From the NCBI GenBank assembly GCA_024336345.1, contig JANFOG010000006.1, positions 1,922,001 to 1,986,000 of the forward strand: a stretch of DNA of 64,000 nucleotides, given 5' to 3'. The number at the start of each line of letters is the position of its first letter. The first letter of the stretch is position 1. Positions 34,820 to 45,489 of this stretch are shown in pieces. Made by a program: the position numbers and the translations under genes. Origin of the DNA: Mariannaea sp. PMI_226. Its lineage: Eukaryota > Ascomycota > Sordariomycetes > Hypocreales > Nectriaceae. Under the pieces are notes generated by a model. It searched no databases, was not told the origin of the DNA, and saw nothing but the letters and a program-made list of their open reading frames with translations.

Positions 34820-36487
34820 TATTTATGATGATTTGTGTAATGTGTTATCAGGTATTTAATCCACGAGATAATGAATGATCGTGATGATATGAGATATTTG
34901 ACCATAAAAAAGGATGCCTCGGTAAGTAACATTGCTATTTTCGCTCAGTGGGTGGTTTGGATGGCAGCCCAAGCGGATGGAGAGCTGCATTTGTTCGTAA
35001 CGCCAAGCTTGTTTATCCATCAGGTAGCCGTTTCTTGCGTTCTGCGAAAGATAACGAGTAGGCGATTGGGACTAGATACCCTCACACTTGAGTGTTTGGT
35101 CCATACATTACACACTGAGAATGCTGTACCCCATATTAAAATCGTGGCTGGGAGATATGTAGTATCGATCAACCGGAAGCACTTCAGAAAGAGAAGCGAT
35201 GACGAGTAGCGCTCCATCATGTGAGAGAGGAAACTCAGAACGCATGTTGGAATTTGGACTAGAAATGATATGAATAATGCATAGCCTGTCACAAACAATG
35301 ACTTGTAACGAAGCGAACGTCAGGAAATAGCTTGTTCGGTAGCCTATCTAGTTGAAGGGTATTTTGAACCCTCACCTGATAAGAGCAGTATTACCTACTG
35401 TTCAAGAGCTGTAATATTTGTACATGCACCATTATTGTAGCTTTTCTGTTGATGTAGTGTTATTTGTCCAGGTATCCAACTCAGTAATTTTTTACATTTT
35501 CCATTCCACGTACCATATTAGTCTCGTGGATGACTTACAAACAACTGAAGACTGAAGCTGTAACCTCGACAAACAATTTGAATTACTCCTTCGGAGAAGA
35601 TATTGTGGGTGGCACGTGAACAGTACGAATGAGAAGAAGGATCAGATGAAGATGGAGACTGACAGCTGTCAAAATCCCATCATGGACATGGACATGGCAA
35701 GTAAGTTACGTCTCTCCGACAACACTCACAGATAATGTCGAAAAAATAAAAAGCATTGAGGATGACGCTTTGAAATCAAGAACCTGTGTGACGGCCCTGA
35801 CCATGTTGGACTACGGGGTACACCTAATTTCTGTGACTCTATCCTGGAATTGCCGAGTGCCCAACCTCTGAGCTAGAACGTGTTTGCGTGCTGGTACCGC
35901 TTCTCTGTTCATTCATGTTAGATGAGTACGCAAACACCTGACAAGCCTGTGGAACTACTCCTGTCGCTTGCAGAAACAGGGATAAATTGCGACACGCAAG
36001 TCTCAGGAGATGTTTGACCTTTGAGTCGCAGGCACGGGGAACATCAGCCAGGTGATGGCAGAGATGAGCCGTATTGGTGACTATTCAAAGGATGCCAGCT
36101 GTCTGCGTTTGATTTATTATGTTTCTGGTGTCATGGTCTGGGAATACCCAGCATAGATGTTGAGATGCAACACTATCTTTGGGAGTTTGAAGGTGGAACG
36201 AATGTGACTAGGCTCGGAGGTTGGGCGCTGTGGTGGAGGCACAGGAAATGCTTTTCTTGGATTCGACACACAATTACAGAGCTGCAAAAACAGAAAGCTC
36301 CCAGCGGAGAGCAATCTCTACATGGGAGCAATCCCATCGTTGACTTAGATGCAAGCACGCACAAGGTATCTTGGTCATTGGCAGCGCCGTGACAGTCACG
36401 CAATTACTAGACTATAAGACCCTTCAGATACAGAAGGCAACCGTCCTGAATAGCAGCTGATACATTTATTTTCACAAGTCTCTAAGC
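34820..36487. other. Gene-poor region, 1.7 kb
   Basis: No gene is supported. Frames at 34871-35209 and 36165-36392 have no recognisable features. Confidence 0.5.
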
Positions 36488-37411
36488 TTGGACAAATCCT
36501 ATGCTGGAAGCCCAAAAATACATTCAAGAACTGATCCTCAACTTGGGGGGCTAAACACAACATCAATCCCCGAAATTATGGAGTCATCCAGCTCCTCAAG
36601 CGAAGCCGAAGACCCCCAACCGTGTCCCTGGTTAACTGAAGAAGACCTGAACTTGATAGGGCATCTTGGACTCCCTGACCCGTATCACTGGGGGAATCTT
36701 CAGACCTGGGTTGAGAGAGTTCTCCAGGCGTATCATGCACAGATTTCCGATTCCAGGGTTGTGCGACAGAGATTCATCAGGACCAAATGTGTCCGTTGCA
36801 AGCGTCTTTGCGAGGACGCAGATCTCGAATCAATCATCGACCCGCCGGTGGCACTTCCATGCGGTCACATCATGGGATGGACCTGCTACGCGGAATTTGT
36901 CGACAACTACACCGCCGGCGAAGGATCCGGCGAGTGCCCGTGGAAAGGACCGACGGGTGAAGAGCCCCCAGAATGGTCCCCAGCGTGCGGGGAGCGCATC
37001 ATCTACGTGTGTGAGCACCCGGCCATGTTCGCTCGCATCCCAGCCCCTAGCCGTGAGTTTTACCTCCCTCAGCAGTTCTTCATCCCGCCAGATGGCTTCA
37101 TGCCGAGCAACTGCCGCCGCTGCACCGTTCACAATCTGCTCGCCCAGTGGACTCGCGAAGTGCGGCGAAACGGCGCCGGATCTGACGTTTTTGTGTGTTG
37201 TTCAGGAGCCGATGAGCTGCGGGACGGGGGTGGTGCGAATTATCGGGGGCTTGTTCGGCCGGAGTATGCGAGAGCGGCGATGGACAACTCGGCCATCTTG
37301 GAGGAGATATTTGCGAGGACGCCGGCTCCTGCTGAAAATGGAGAACTGGAGGAGATGAGCTCCAATGTGATATACGTGAGCCTTCCAGAAGATTCGAGAA
37401 GGGACATATGA
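36488..37411 (+). CDS. Cysteine-rich protein with RING-like zinc-binding motif
   Basis: A single exon of 307 residues; a second possible start is the Met at residue 31. After a serine-rich acidic leader there is a helical segment, then a spaced Cys/His set: C101-x2-C104, C108, C125-G-H127-x5-C133, C150-P and C167. The LPCGHIMGWTC part is the central half of a RING finger, but the loop before the last pair is long and irregular. Another C-x2-C (NCRRC) follows near residue 215. This is the layout of many small filamentous-fungal RING-like proteins that may act as ubiquitin ligases. The assignment rests on the spacing only, and the cognate substrate is unknown. Confidence 0.65.
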   Translation: MDKSYAGSPKIHSRTDPQLGGLNTTSIPEIMESSSSSSEAEDPQPCPWLTEEDLNLIGHLGLPDPYHWGNLQTWVERVLQAYHAQISDSRVVRQRFIRTKCVRCKRLCEDADLESIIDPPVALPCGHIMGWTCYAEFVDNYTAGEGSGECPWKGPTGEEPPEWSPACGERIIYVCEHPAMFARIPAPSREFYLPQQFFIPPDGFMPSNCRRCTVHNLLAQWTREVRRNGAGSDVFVCCSGADELRDGGGANYRGLVRPEYARAAMDNSAILEEIFARTPAPAENGELEEMSSNVIYVSLPEDSRRDI

Positions 37412-38621
37412 ACAGGCAGACTCTTTTTTTTTCGTCTCTGGCCGTGGGGGGAGCTTGGACAAAGAGAGGTACGACGACGGCCCGGAGATGGGATCGTTTT
37501 GTCCTATCATCGATAATTACTTTGAAACATCCTCGAGCATCTGAAATTCAGCACCTAGAGCGATTTTTAATAGTTATAAGCGTGGCTATTACCGATTTGG
37601 GGGTGGGTTACGGAGGAACCAGAGGTCAAGACTGTGTAGTGATATTGGGTTGTCGATGCTCATGCTGTGGAGTTTTGGGTACGAGCGAGCTTTATTGAGC
37701 CAATTCAATAGATCCTTTGTGATTAAACTTGCAAGTTTCGAGCTTTTCTTAGAAAATCATTATAGCCCGCAATATGAGGAATCACAAGAGCTTAGTTTGT
37801 GACAGTCGCGCTACACCGGCTTAAATCATATCGCCCTTCGCCCACCTGCTTCCTAGTCTGTTGATATGTGAATGCTGATTATTTGAGAGCTTTCATAAAG
37901 AGCTGAATGATATCCATCCTGTATACGATATTTAACCATGTGGAATGTCTCTGTTGCCATTCCATTTACCAGGTAGGAGAAGGAGGATGGGGGTTTCAAA
38001 GCCAACAGGAACCAGTCAAGTTATGCGTAAACATGGCGTGCCGTAGGGGATAGAGCGTAGCAGTACTAATCGCCTATGACTTAGACTACAAAGTCATCAG
38101 GAAAATAACCTCAGCAACGTTGGTCTACCCGGCAAGCCACGACATCAAACAAACTCCGTCAACCCCCTCTTTCCAACACAAAAGGTTCAGCGATTACTAT
38201 TTTCCGTTTCCACAAGTCCCTTGAGACCTTTCGTCATGGCGTTGCCTCCTTACCCCTTGGAATAGGAGCTCCAAGGTCAAGGTAAAAATATCTTGCAGCC
38301 CAATCGTGTGAAGAAGCTCTCCCATCCAAAAGCTTCAGCTCCATGTGAAGTGCAATCCCTGTTTCCTTTTCAGGACGCAGTGGGGAGATGAAATGTCATC
38401 GATATTGCTGCCACCAGGTAGCCTCCAACGTCATCTCCGCATCATGCTTTCTGAGGCAATAGTCATGTGCGTTCATCGGGATCGGGGAGACTGATATTTT
38501 TTCCCAATAAAAATGCACACCACCAACCACAAAAAAAGAATTCAATTTTGCGGCTTACTCTGATTTCTACTTTAAATATTGAAAACTAGCATAATCAATT
38601 CCGCTGAAATATTTCATCAAT
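37412..38621. other. Intergenic region, 1.2 kb
   Basis: No gene is supported. It contains the promoter of the next gene, including an A-rich stretch near 38530-38541. Confidence 0.5.
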
Positions 38622-39133
38622 ATGAGCCTCACCCGATCAATTCCCAGGCTGCTCCGAAGCCAGCCAAGGCTTACCGCCGGTGTGTCGGCCCCACTTCTCC
38701 GTCCGGTCCAGGTCCGGCCTGTCACGTATGGCGTGCCCCCAGACGGTGATCTCGGGGGTCCTGGGGGTCAAATGCCGCCGTCGTTTAAGCCGGGTGGCCC
38801 TGAGATGCTAAGTCGCAATTGGTAAGAAGGGAAAAATCAATGCAATGCATTGCATGGCAAGCAACAGCTGACCGTGACGATTTTTTTTTTAGGATCCCCA
38901 TGGCGGGCGGTGCGTTAGCATTGTTGCTGGGCATCAAGTACATGTCGTCTTTTGACAAGCCGCCCAGAACGACGGAGTTGGACATGAGAGCCTCCAATTC
39001 GACGGAGATTGGGTACATGCCTCAGGCCACTCCCAACTCGAAACCGCTCAATCGAGACACGGAAGTCCAGGCATTTACTGAGATGAGTGGTCGAAAGGGT
39101 GGAGGAAGTATGGGGCCTTTTCGCGCCGAGTAG
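38622..39133 (+). CDS. Small mitochondrial-type membrane protein, unknown function
   Basis: Exons 38622-38821 and 38893-39133 give 146 residues. The N-terminal 35 residues (MSLTRSIPRLLRSQPRL and on) have only basic and hydroxyl residues and look like a mitochondrial presequence. A Gly/Pro-rich linker (DGDLGGPGGQMPPSFKPGGP) leads to one hydrophobic segment, IPMAGGALALLLGIKYM, and a hydrophilic tail ending GRKGGGSMGPFRAE. The arrangement fits a single-span inner-membrane protein, perhaps an accessory subunit or assembly factor of a respiratory complex. I cannot name the family. The 71-nt intron splits a GG/G-type codon with a long T run before the acceptor. Confidence 0.75.
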
Positions 39134-39658
39134 GCCAGAAGCGAACTTAATCCAGCTTGAGAATATGCTGCAATGGGGATTCTCGTTCGATGGCCACAAC
39201 CAGCAATGAAGTAAAAGCTTGAAGGAACATATAGGGATTTTATTTACCTTAGGCAATTAAAAAAAAAAAAGTTCCGTCAAGTGTGGTAATATCTCACAAG
39301 CCAAGTTAATCTGCCAGAAGTCCCACCATTTGTAGCCAACCTCGTCTTCAATTCCGAAAATGAAGCGAAAGACACTGGCGTTACCTGAGGCAGCTCTTCA
39401 CAGCAACAACCGTCGCAGATAGGTTAGTGAAACATGACATCTGCCTTCAGAGTCCATTCATCTACCACGAATGTGTGCATTGAGATTTTCCAAGCGTGCC
39501 CAAGATGACTAGGGCCCAAGAGACCATTGGCCTTTTCTCAACTTCAGCCGCTGAGAACCTGAAGAGAGTTGGTGACTCGGGCTAATTGATCTGTGGATTC
39601 TAAAAATAAGAAAAAAGGTAAGGTATCCGTGGGAAGACACAAAAAAAAGAAAGTGATT
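39134..39658. other. Intergenic stretch before the tRNA gene
   Basis: About 525 bases without a supported gene. Confidence 0.5.
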
Positions 39659-39737
39659 TGCGTCGTACGGAACTCGAATCCGTGCCTCAACTTATCTCAA
39701 TGGAAGAGTTGAATCCTAACCCCTAGACCAACAACGC
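39659..39737 (-). tRNA. tRNA-Gly (anticodon UCC) with a very short intron
   Basis: Read on the minus strand: acceptor stem GCGTTGT/ACGACGC with an A discriminator, D arm GTCTAGGGGTTAGGAT, anticodon stem CAACT/AGTTG, loop CTTCCA with anticodon TCC (34-36), and T arm ACGGA-TTCGAGT-TCCGT. Seven extra bases (TTGAGAT) lie between loop positions 37 and 38, at the normal tRNA intron site. Numbering of the D arm and a four-base variable loop support the TCC reading over alternatives such as CTT. Confidence 0.85.
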
Positions 39738-41669
39738 GTCTTTGGATGGGAAGAGAGGGTCTACAAGATGGTTATGTACTTCAGGGTGACGTGTCAAGAG
39801 GACCTGGCGAGAAAACGGGACCCTTTTCGGTCTGTCAGTGGGTAATTTAGCGCTTATGAACCCCTGGCGTCAAATATGTGTGGACACATTGGCTCCATCT
39901 GTGTATTCAGCCACGATCACTCCGGCATTGGGTTACCATCTTGAATGTACTGTCGGAGCAATAGATTATCATGGATTTCTCAAGGGATGAAATGGATCGC
40001 TATATACATATTAGATGCCACTCTAGTGCATCATCTTGATGGCCTTGTTCCGTTTACGGTTGATACTCACTACTGCACCGTCGTATAAGTAAGTCACCGA
40101 TTTTCAACATCCCACTCTACACGGCGGGTCAAGCCTAGACTCTCTTTGGCTTTTGTCCTCAATTTGGATGGGGGCAAGACACTAGCAGAGCGTGTGCTTT
40201 TGATATACCGTACTGCTTTGTCGCAATGTAGATTTATGGATTGGTATCTCTAGGAGTTTTAATGGAGTTGGCATACGTTATTGCTCTGAGGCTCTATAAG
40301 TTGTAGCTGACCCAAGGAAAACACTCGTGACGGCAAATCCACCTACCTTCGCCGTTGGCTTAGAGCCTCACGCTCCATTGGAAAAAAATCATGTTAATGA
40401 TAACTATCCCGGAAAACAGTCTTCATGCGCGTTTATTGATACCACCGAAGTCGCGGTTTTATTTTTTAGTGTCAGAAAGATGGCGATGGCGATGTAATAT
40501 CGTCTTATGATCGCATCGACGGCCGTCCGGCTCCGTTCAGCACATGGAGCCAAACCCGCGGAAAAACCCATGGTCGGGATGCCAATCCGCATGATGAAAA
40601 CCAGAGAACCGGCTCTTTTTCTTTTTTGACGCCAAAGCGCCAGCTAAAGCCGGGACATGTCTTTCACGTGTCCGGGGGCGGGCTGAGTGTGAAGCATGAT
40701 TATATGCCGTCGAACGGCACCTGGACAGGGCAGATGGTGCGTGCCTGTGCCGTCGGAAGGCCCCGCCCTCTTCTCGGATGATCAGACGGTTGGGCAACCC
40801 AAGGGGGGAAAAAAGCCAGATAGAGAGGGAAGCCCAAAAAAAAAGGATCAAACTAAGGAAAAAAATGAAAGTGACACGAAAGAGTAGAATCCAGCAATCG
40901 AAAGTTGAAACGAAAATTCACCTCCGGCTGAAGCCGAAGGAATGGGCTAATGGATGCAATACGGTGTGTTCTGTTCAGGATGATGATGCACGATGAGGCT
41001 GGTTGGTCGGTTACTATTCTGTGAACTGTCAATGGCAGCGGGTGAGAGAGAGCAGCGAACGCACGCACTGAAGAGGTACGTGCCTAACAATCCCTGTCTA
41101 CAGTATTTCCTAATTGGGACATCCAACGTACACAGACTCACTTGCGCAATGTACCTACTTGGACATAGCACTGAACAGAGATATTCTTTCTACGATGAAA
41201 GCCCAAAACAAATGTCCAAAAAAATAATCAAGCATCACTAATTGGTCTATTCAACCTCGATTCACTCAGATCTCACCCAAAAATAAAATAAAAATCCCAT
41301 CTGCCATAGACCGATCCCCGGAATCGTCCGAACGGGCTGACCTCTCTGACTACCCCCCCCCCCCCCCCCCCAGGGGACTGGACTGGCTACCCACAATCGT
41401 GCCACCGTCGAACTATCAACACGCAACACTCTTGCAATACCGCACCACATGGCCCTGAGCCCTCACCCTCAGTATATAACCCTCCAATGCTTTCGACTCA
41501 TCAATCGTCAGTCTCGAGTGATTCTTCATCCCATCATCAGAAGCACATCTACAGTACATCTTCAGTTTTTTTAAGCTTTGCAACCTGTTTCGTCTGCAAA
41601 CTCTCTCTGTCACCTGACCAACTTCTCCCAAATTCGTCTCATTCTCAACTCCCAATTCAGAAATTCAAA
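39738..41669. other. Gene-poor region, 1.9 kb
   Basis: No gene is supported. It contains a 19-base C run (41353-41371) and A-rich and T-rich stretches. The last 200 bases before 41670 are CT-rich, as in many fungal leaders. Confidence 0.5.
41353..41371. repeat. Homopolymer run of 19 C
   Basis: An uninterrupted run of C about 300 bases upstream of the 76-residue microprotein gene. Length in such runs is prone to sequencing error. Confidence 0.85.
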
Positions 41670-42157
41670 ATGGTTGCTCAGCCCGTGCCCAAGTGAGTTG
41701 ACGCCCGTGAGCTCGCATGAACACCTGGAGAATTTTTTAGTTAACAAAGCGCCACAGGGTCCTTCCTGTCGTAATGGTTGTTGCAAGTGGTGAGTTTCTA
41801 GCCCCCGTCGCCGCGTGTTAGTCTATGTACTTCACGCACATACACACATACATGAACATCATATATACATATATATAAAGATTCTATATATGTATACGCA
41901 CACACCAAATATCCGTCCTTTTGGCGAATCAACGCCAGCCAACCATTTGTGAAGAATGTAGCTAACCCATTATTTAAACAGCTGCCGCTGTCGTCACCTA
42001 CGTTCGAGGCCAGCTTTCTTACACTTCTCGCCAATTCGACCGATCGTTTGAAAAGTACAACACCCCCGAGAGCGAGGCGAACCGAAGGGCCGCCTTTGCT
42101 GGAGCCGTCGAGGACCCCCGAACCAACATCCTGAACGTCCTTGGATGGAGGCGATAA
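41670..42157 (+). CDS. 76-residue single-span membrane microprotein
   Basis: Exons 41670-41692, 41758-41789 and 41982-42157 give 76 residues. The protein starts MVAQPVPKVLP and has one hydrophobic segment, VVMVVASAAAVVTYV, followed by a soluble tail with QLSYTSRQFDRSFEKYNTPE, then RRAAFAGAVEDPRTNI and the ending LNVLGWRR. The size, the membrane span near the N-terminus and the tail suggest a small mitochondrial or ER subunit, but I do not recognise it. The second exon is only 32 bases and the second intron (41790-41981) is long and full of TA/CA microsatellite. The start codon context is AAAATGG. Confidence 0.7.
41838..41903. repeat. Microsatellite of CA and TA units inside an intron
   Basis: Alternating ACATAC and ATATAT units within the second intron of the microprotein gene. 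Confidence 0.7.
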
Positions 42158-43314
42158 GAATTTTTTTTTCAATGTCACCCAACGCATCCTCATAATTTCC
42201 TTTCGTTGGAGGGGAGGGATATAGGGACTATAAGATGTACACAGTACACCGGATTATTATATTATTCATTTTGTGATTGATTGCTGGGCAGAGATTGCCC
42301 TGACTGGACTGGATAGAAGGAACAACAGCAGAGTACGGAGCATGGAGTATTGATACCAGCCAGCCTGAAAATTGGACTATTATTCAACAACTATATGAAT
42401 TTGTTTCCTATGTGAGAGTGTTGCTGTGTCATGACCGAATTCAGCTGCTCTTGGTCTTTGGACTTCCCTCATTGATGTAGCCGCGTAGATTGCTGTTCGC
42501 CTCATGCTTGGTGCGATACCTAGGGACTATGCTATTTGTGGGTAACTAGGCCAACAAACGGTTATTACACAGTATTGTAATTTACAGTCTTCGATTCAGT
42601 TTTGTAAACGGAACATTTACCCCATAAGGTCCGAGTATGTTTTCTGGAGACGGAATGCCTTGATTTTGAGCGGGAAAAGTACATCACTATAAGACTTGCT
42701 CTTCGAGGCAGGAAAGACAGATGGCTAATAAGACACAATGAAGATTGTATGGAATAAAATGCCCCGCCCCCTGGCTCAACGATTATGAAACCGGCCTTGA
42801 TATGCAGACTTGACGTGCATAAATCATTAAATTAGTTGATTCCCAGTTTCAGCTAGGGGCAATGCATATGTAACTGAATAGAAACGGAAAAAGTGATCGG
42901 CACTGGCAATCTAATTTTAACATGACAGGTTCGTATGAAAATGGGGACCAAGAAAATTCAATATGGCTGGAGAGCTTCATCGCTGAGAGCCAGCAAAGGT
43001 CATGTTTGCACTTTAGCCCAGCGCCAAACACGCTTAGAAAACTGCAAAGAATCGTCGTAATCACACAACACATATTTTAAACGACTGTTTAATAGCTTAA
43101 AGGAGAAATTTCAAGATATATTGTGTTGAGATCGATCAAAGGGAGCAAATATATAATTCTACTCTCAATCATCCCTCTCCTCCATCAAGGAAGGTATATC
43201 CCTCGTCTTGTAATTAATATTGAATTATACAGGTGAATCAAAAAGAAACCAAAACAACCAGCTCGGTTATGTATATGTCACGAGAGTCTCGACTCGAGGA
43301 GCTAATGCACAATG
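42158..43314. other. Convergent spacer, 1.2 kb
   Basis: Between the microprotein gene and the 3' end of the transporter gene. No gene is supported. Confidence 0.5.
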
Positions 43315-45339
43315 CTAATGGTTGGTAACAACATCGTTCTTCTCGTCGTGCTCGATACTGCCTTCTCGGTGTTCGATATCGATCTCGGGTTCCTTTGCAC
43401 CGAAAACTGAAAAAAAGGACAGTTAGAATCAAGTCTGGCTTTGCGGCTAGAAAAGGGAAATTTTTTCTTACGAGCATCCACCTCCTCAAGAGACAATCCC
43501 TTTGTCTCTTTGATAATGAAGAAGGCGTAGACAACAAGGGCGAAGTTGAAGATGGCGAACATGAGGAATGTCTTCCAGCCAAGGTTATCAATGGCGTGAG
43601 GGGTGATCTATTACATGATTTTGTTAGTCCCCCATATCTTTGCTGGTGAGCTCTGCGGCTTAGACACGTACCTGCGACATGACAAAGTTCCAAAGCCATT
43701 GAGCGGAGGTTCCAACAGCAACTCCTCCTTCTCGAAGTCTGGTGGGGAAAATCTCAGACATATAAATCTGTTATAGTTAGCACATCTCCTTTTCCCCTTT
43801 TTATGTTTCTTACGAATAACTTACCCAAGGCACTGGGCCCCATGAGATGTTGAAGGTCACTAAATTAATTTGTTAGAGAACACTCGCCAAAAACGCCACT
43901 TTGAAAAACCTCAAGGCGCCAACTTACTAGCTTCCAGGTAAATCATAGTCAGAGAAGCGACGGAGGCAGACGTGATTCCAGCATTGGGCTTGGGTGGGTG
44001 AGTTGCAGAGATGAGTGCAACAATCAGCATGTAGACACCCATGCCAAAGGAACCAATGATAAGTGGCCATCTTCGGCCAAGTCTTTCCACGAGGAACAGT
44101 AGGAAGAAGAGGCAGGATACGACCTTAACCAGGCCGAAGAAGCCACTGAAGAGGTAAGCGTTGGAACCGGCTCCGACAGCATTGAAGACCTGAGGCGAAA
44201 CTAAATAGATTGTGTTAGGATCGTTCGGCTTTTTATCGACTGATTTTTTTTCGATAATGGGTTGTCTTACAGTAGGCAAGAGAAGTGTTTCCGGTAAGTT
44301 GAGCGCCTATACATCGTGAGTTAGTGTGTATTCTTCTACAACCTGAACAGGTAACTAGAAGTCATTAGAGCTGCTCACCCATTTGCAGAGTAAAAACCAG
44401 GAGAAGTCGCCATCGGTTAGCGGGAAGAAGGAATTCTCTCCATGTCAATCCTTCTCGAATACGCTCCTCCTCAACAATGGCAGCCACAATCTCATCCATT
44501 CTGGAATAATAAGATCAGCAAACTTGAACAGGAACATCAGAATACTTCCATCACTACATACTCAGCTTGGACTTCAGGGGTCAACACGCCACCGCGAACC
44601 CACACCAGAGACTCAAGAGCCTCCTCGCGTCTCCCGACCTTGGCGAGCCATCGGGTACTCTCCTTGGTAAGAAGCATTCCCAGTCCGAGGAAACCTCCAG
44701 GAATGAGCTGCAGAGCGACAGGAATACGCCACTGGGTGGTACTTGGTGCCATGCGTGTCTGAACGGCATAGTCGACCCAGTAACTGGTGAAGACGCCAAG
44801 GGTGAAGAAGAACTGAAACATGCCGCCTAGTCTACCACGGATTTCCTTAGGAGCCATTTCGGCACTGTACATAGGGATGATGACGGTGGCAATGCCGACA
44901 CCAATTCCGGCAATCGTTCGGCCGGCATACCAGCAGCCGACACTGTTGCCGGGGAAGAAGAGCTGGAGGATGGCGCCAATGTTGAAGATGCTGGCAGCCA
45001 GGACGATGGACCAACGTCGACCGAACTTTGCAGTGAAAGGCCAGACGAAGAAGCAAGCGAAGAAAGCTTGGATAGGCGGTTAGTATGTTGGTCAATAAGG
45101 AAGAAGGGAGATAAAACAGAAAAATGTTGATGAGATGACAACTTACCTCCGGCTTGGAGCAAACTGGCAGAATTGGAGCTTATAGTAGCCTTGCTCGCGG
45201 CAGTCACGCCCATGTCCTTCTGGAAGCTCGGGAGACCAAGGACACCACCAACAATGCCTGTATCATAGGCAAAGAGGAATGAGCCGATGCAGCTCAGTGC
45301 CACGAGGTACGAGGCTCGGAACGTTCCAAGCCTTGACAT
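43315..45339 (-). CDS. MFS sugar-porter family transporter
   Basis: Nine exons (45339-45147, 45066-44562, 44500-44379, 44306-44271, 44200-43928, 43859-43825, 43767-43672, 43607-43472, 43406-43315) give 495 residues. Twelve hydrophobic segments are visible. Sugar-porter signatures include LFAYDTGIVGGVL in span 1, RTIAGIGVGIATVIIPMYSA, ERLGRRWPLI between spans 8 and 9, WGPVPWIYMSEIFPTRLREG and the ending FFIIKETKGLSLEEVD. KESTRWLAKVGRREEAL corresponds to the central PESPRW loop. It should carry a sugar or a related polyol or quinate-like compound with protons; the exact substrate cannot be read. It is transcribed away from the double-zinc regulator across a 1.8 kb shared upstream region. Two exons of 35 and 36 nt were placed by frame and family match. 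Confidence 0.92.
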
Positions 45340-45474
45340 GTTTGCGAGTGTCGATTGACCTGCTTGATACTATTGCCGATCATTCACGAGTAAACTAGGA
45401 ACGATGGAGATCTTTCTGGGGAAAGAAACGCTTGTGAGAATCTCCCGAGAGACCGGTTGGGAAACTTTGTCTCT

Positions 45475-45482
45475 TATAAAAG
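45475..45482 (-). promoter_or_regulatory. Possible TATA box of the transporter gene
   Basis: The minus strand reads CTTTTATAAGAG about 137 bases before the start codon. Motif and position only. Confidence 0.35.
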
Positions 45483-45489
45483 AAGGAAA

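Noticed and set aside
34871..35209. 112-codon frame just after nitronate monooxygenase
   Set aside because: It begins in the likely 3' untranslated region and has no recognisable features or splice partners.
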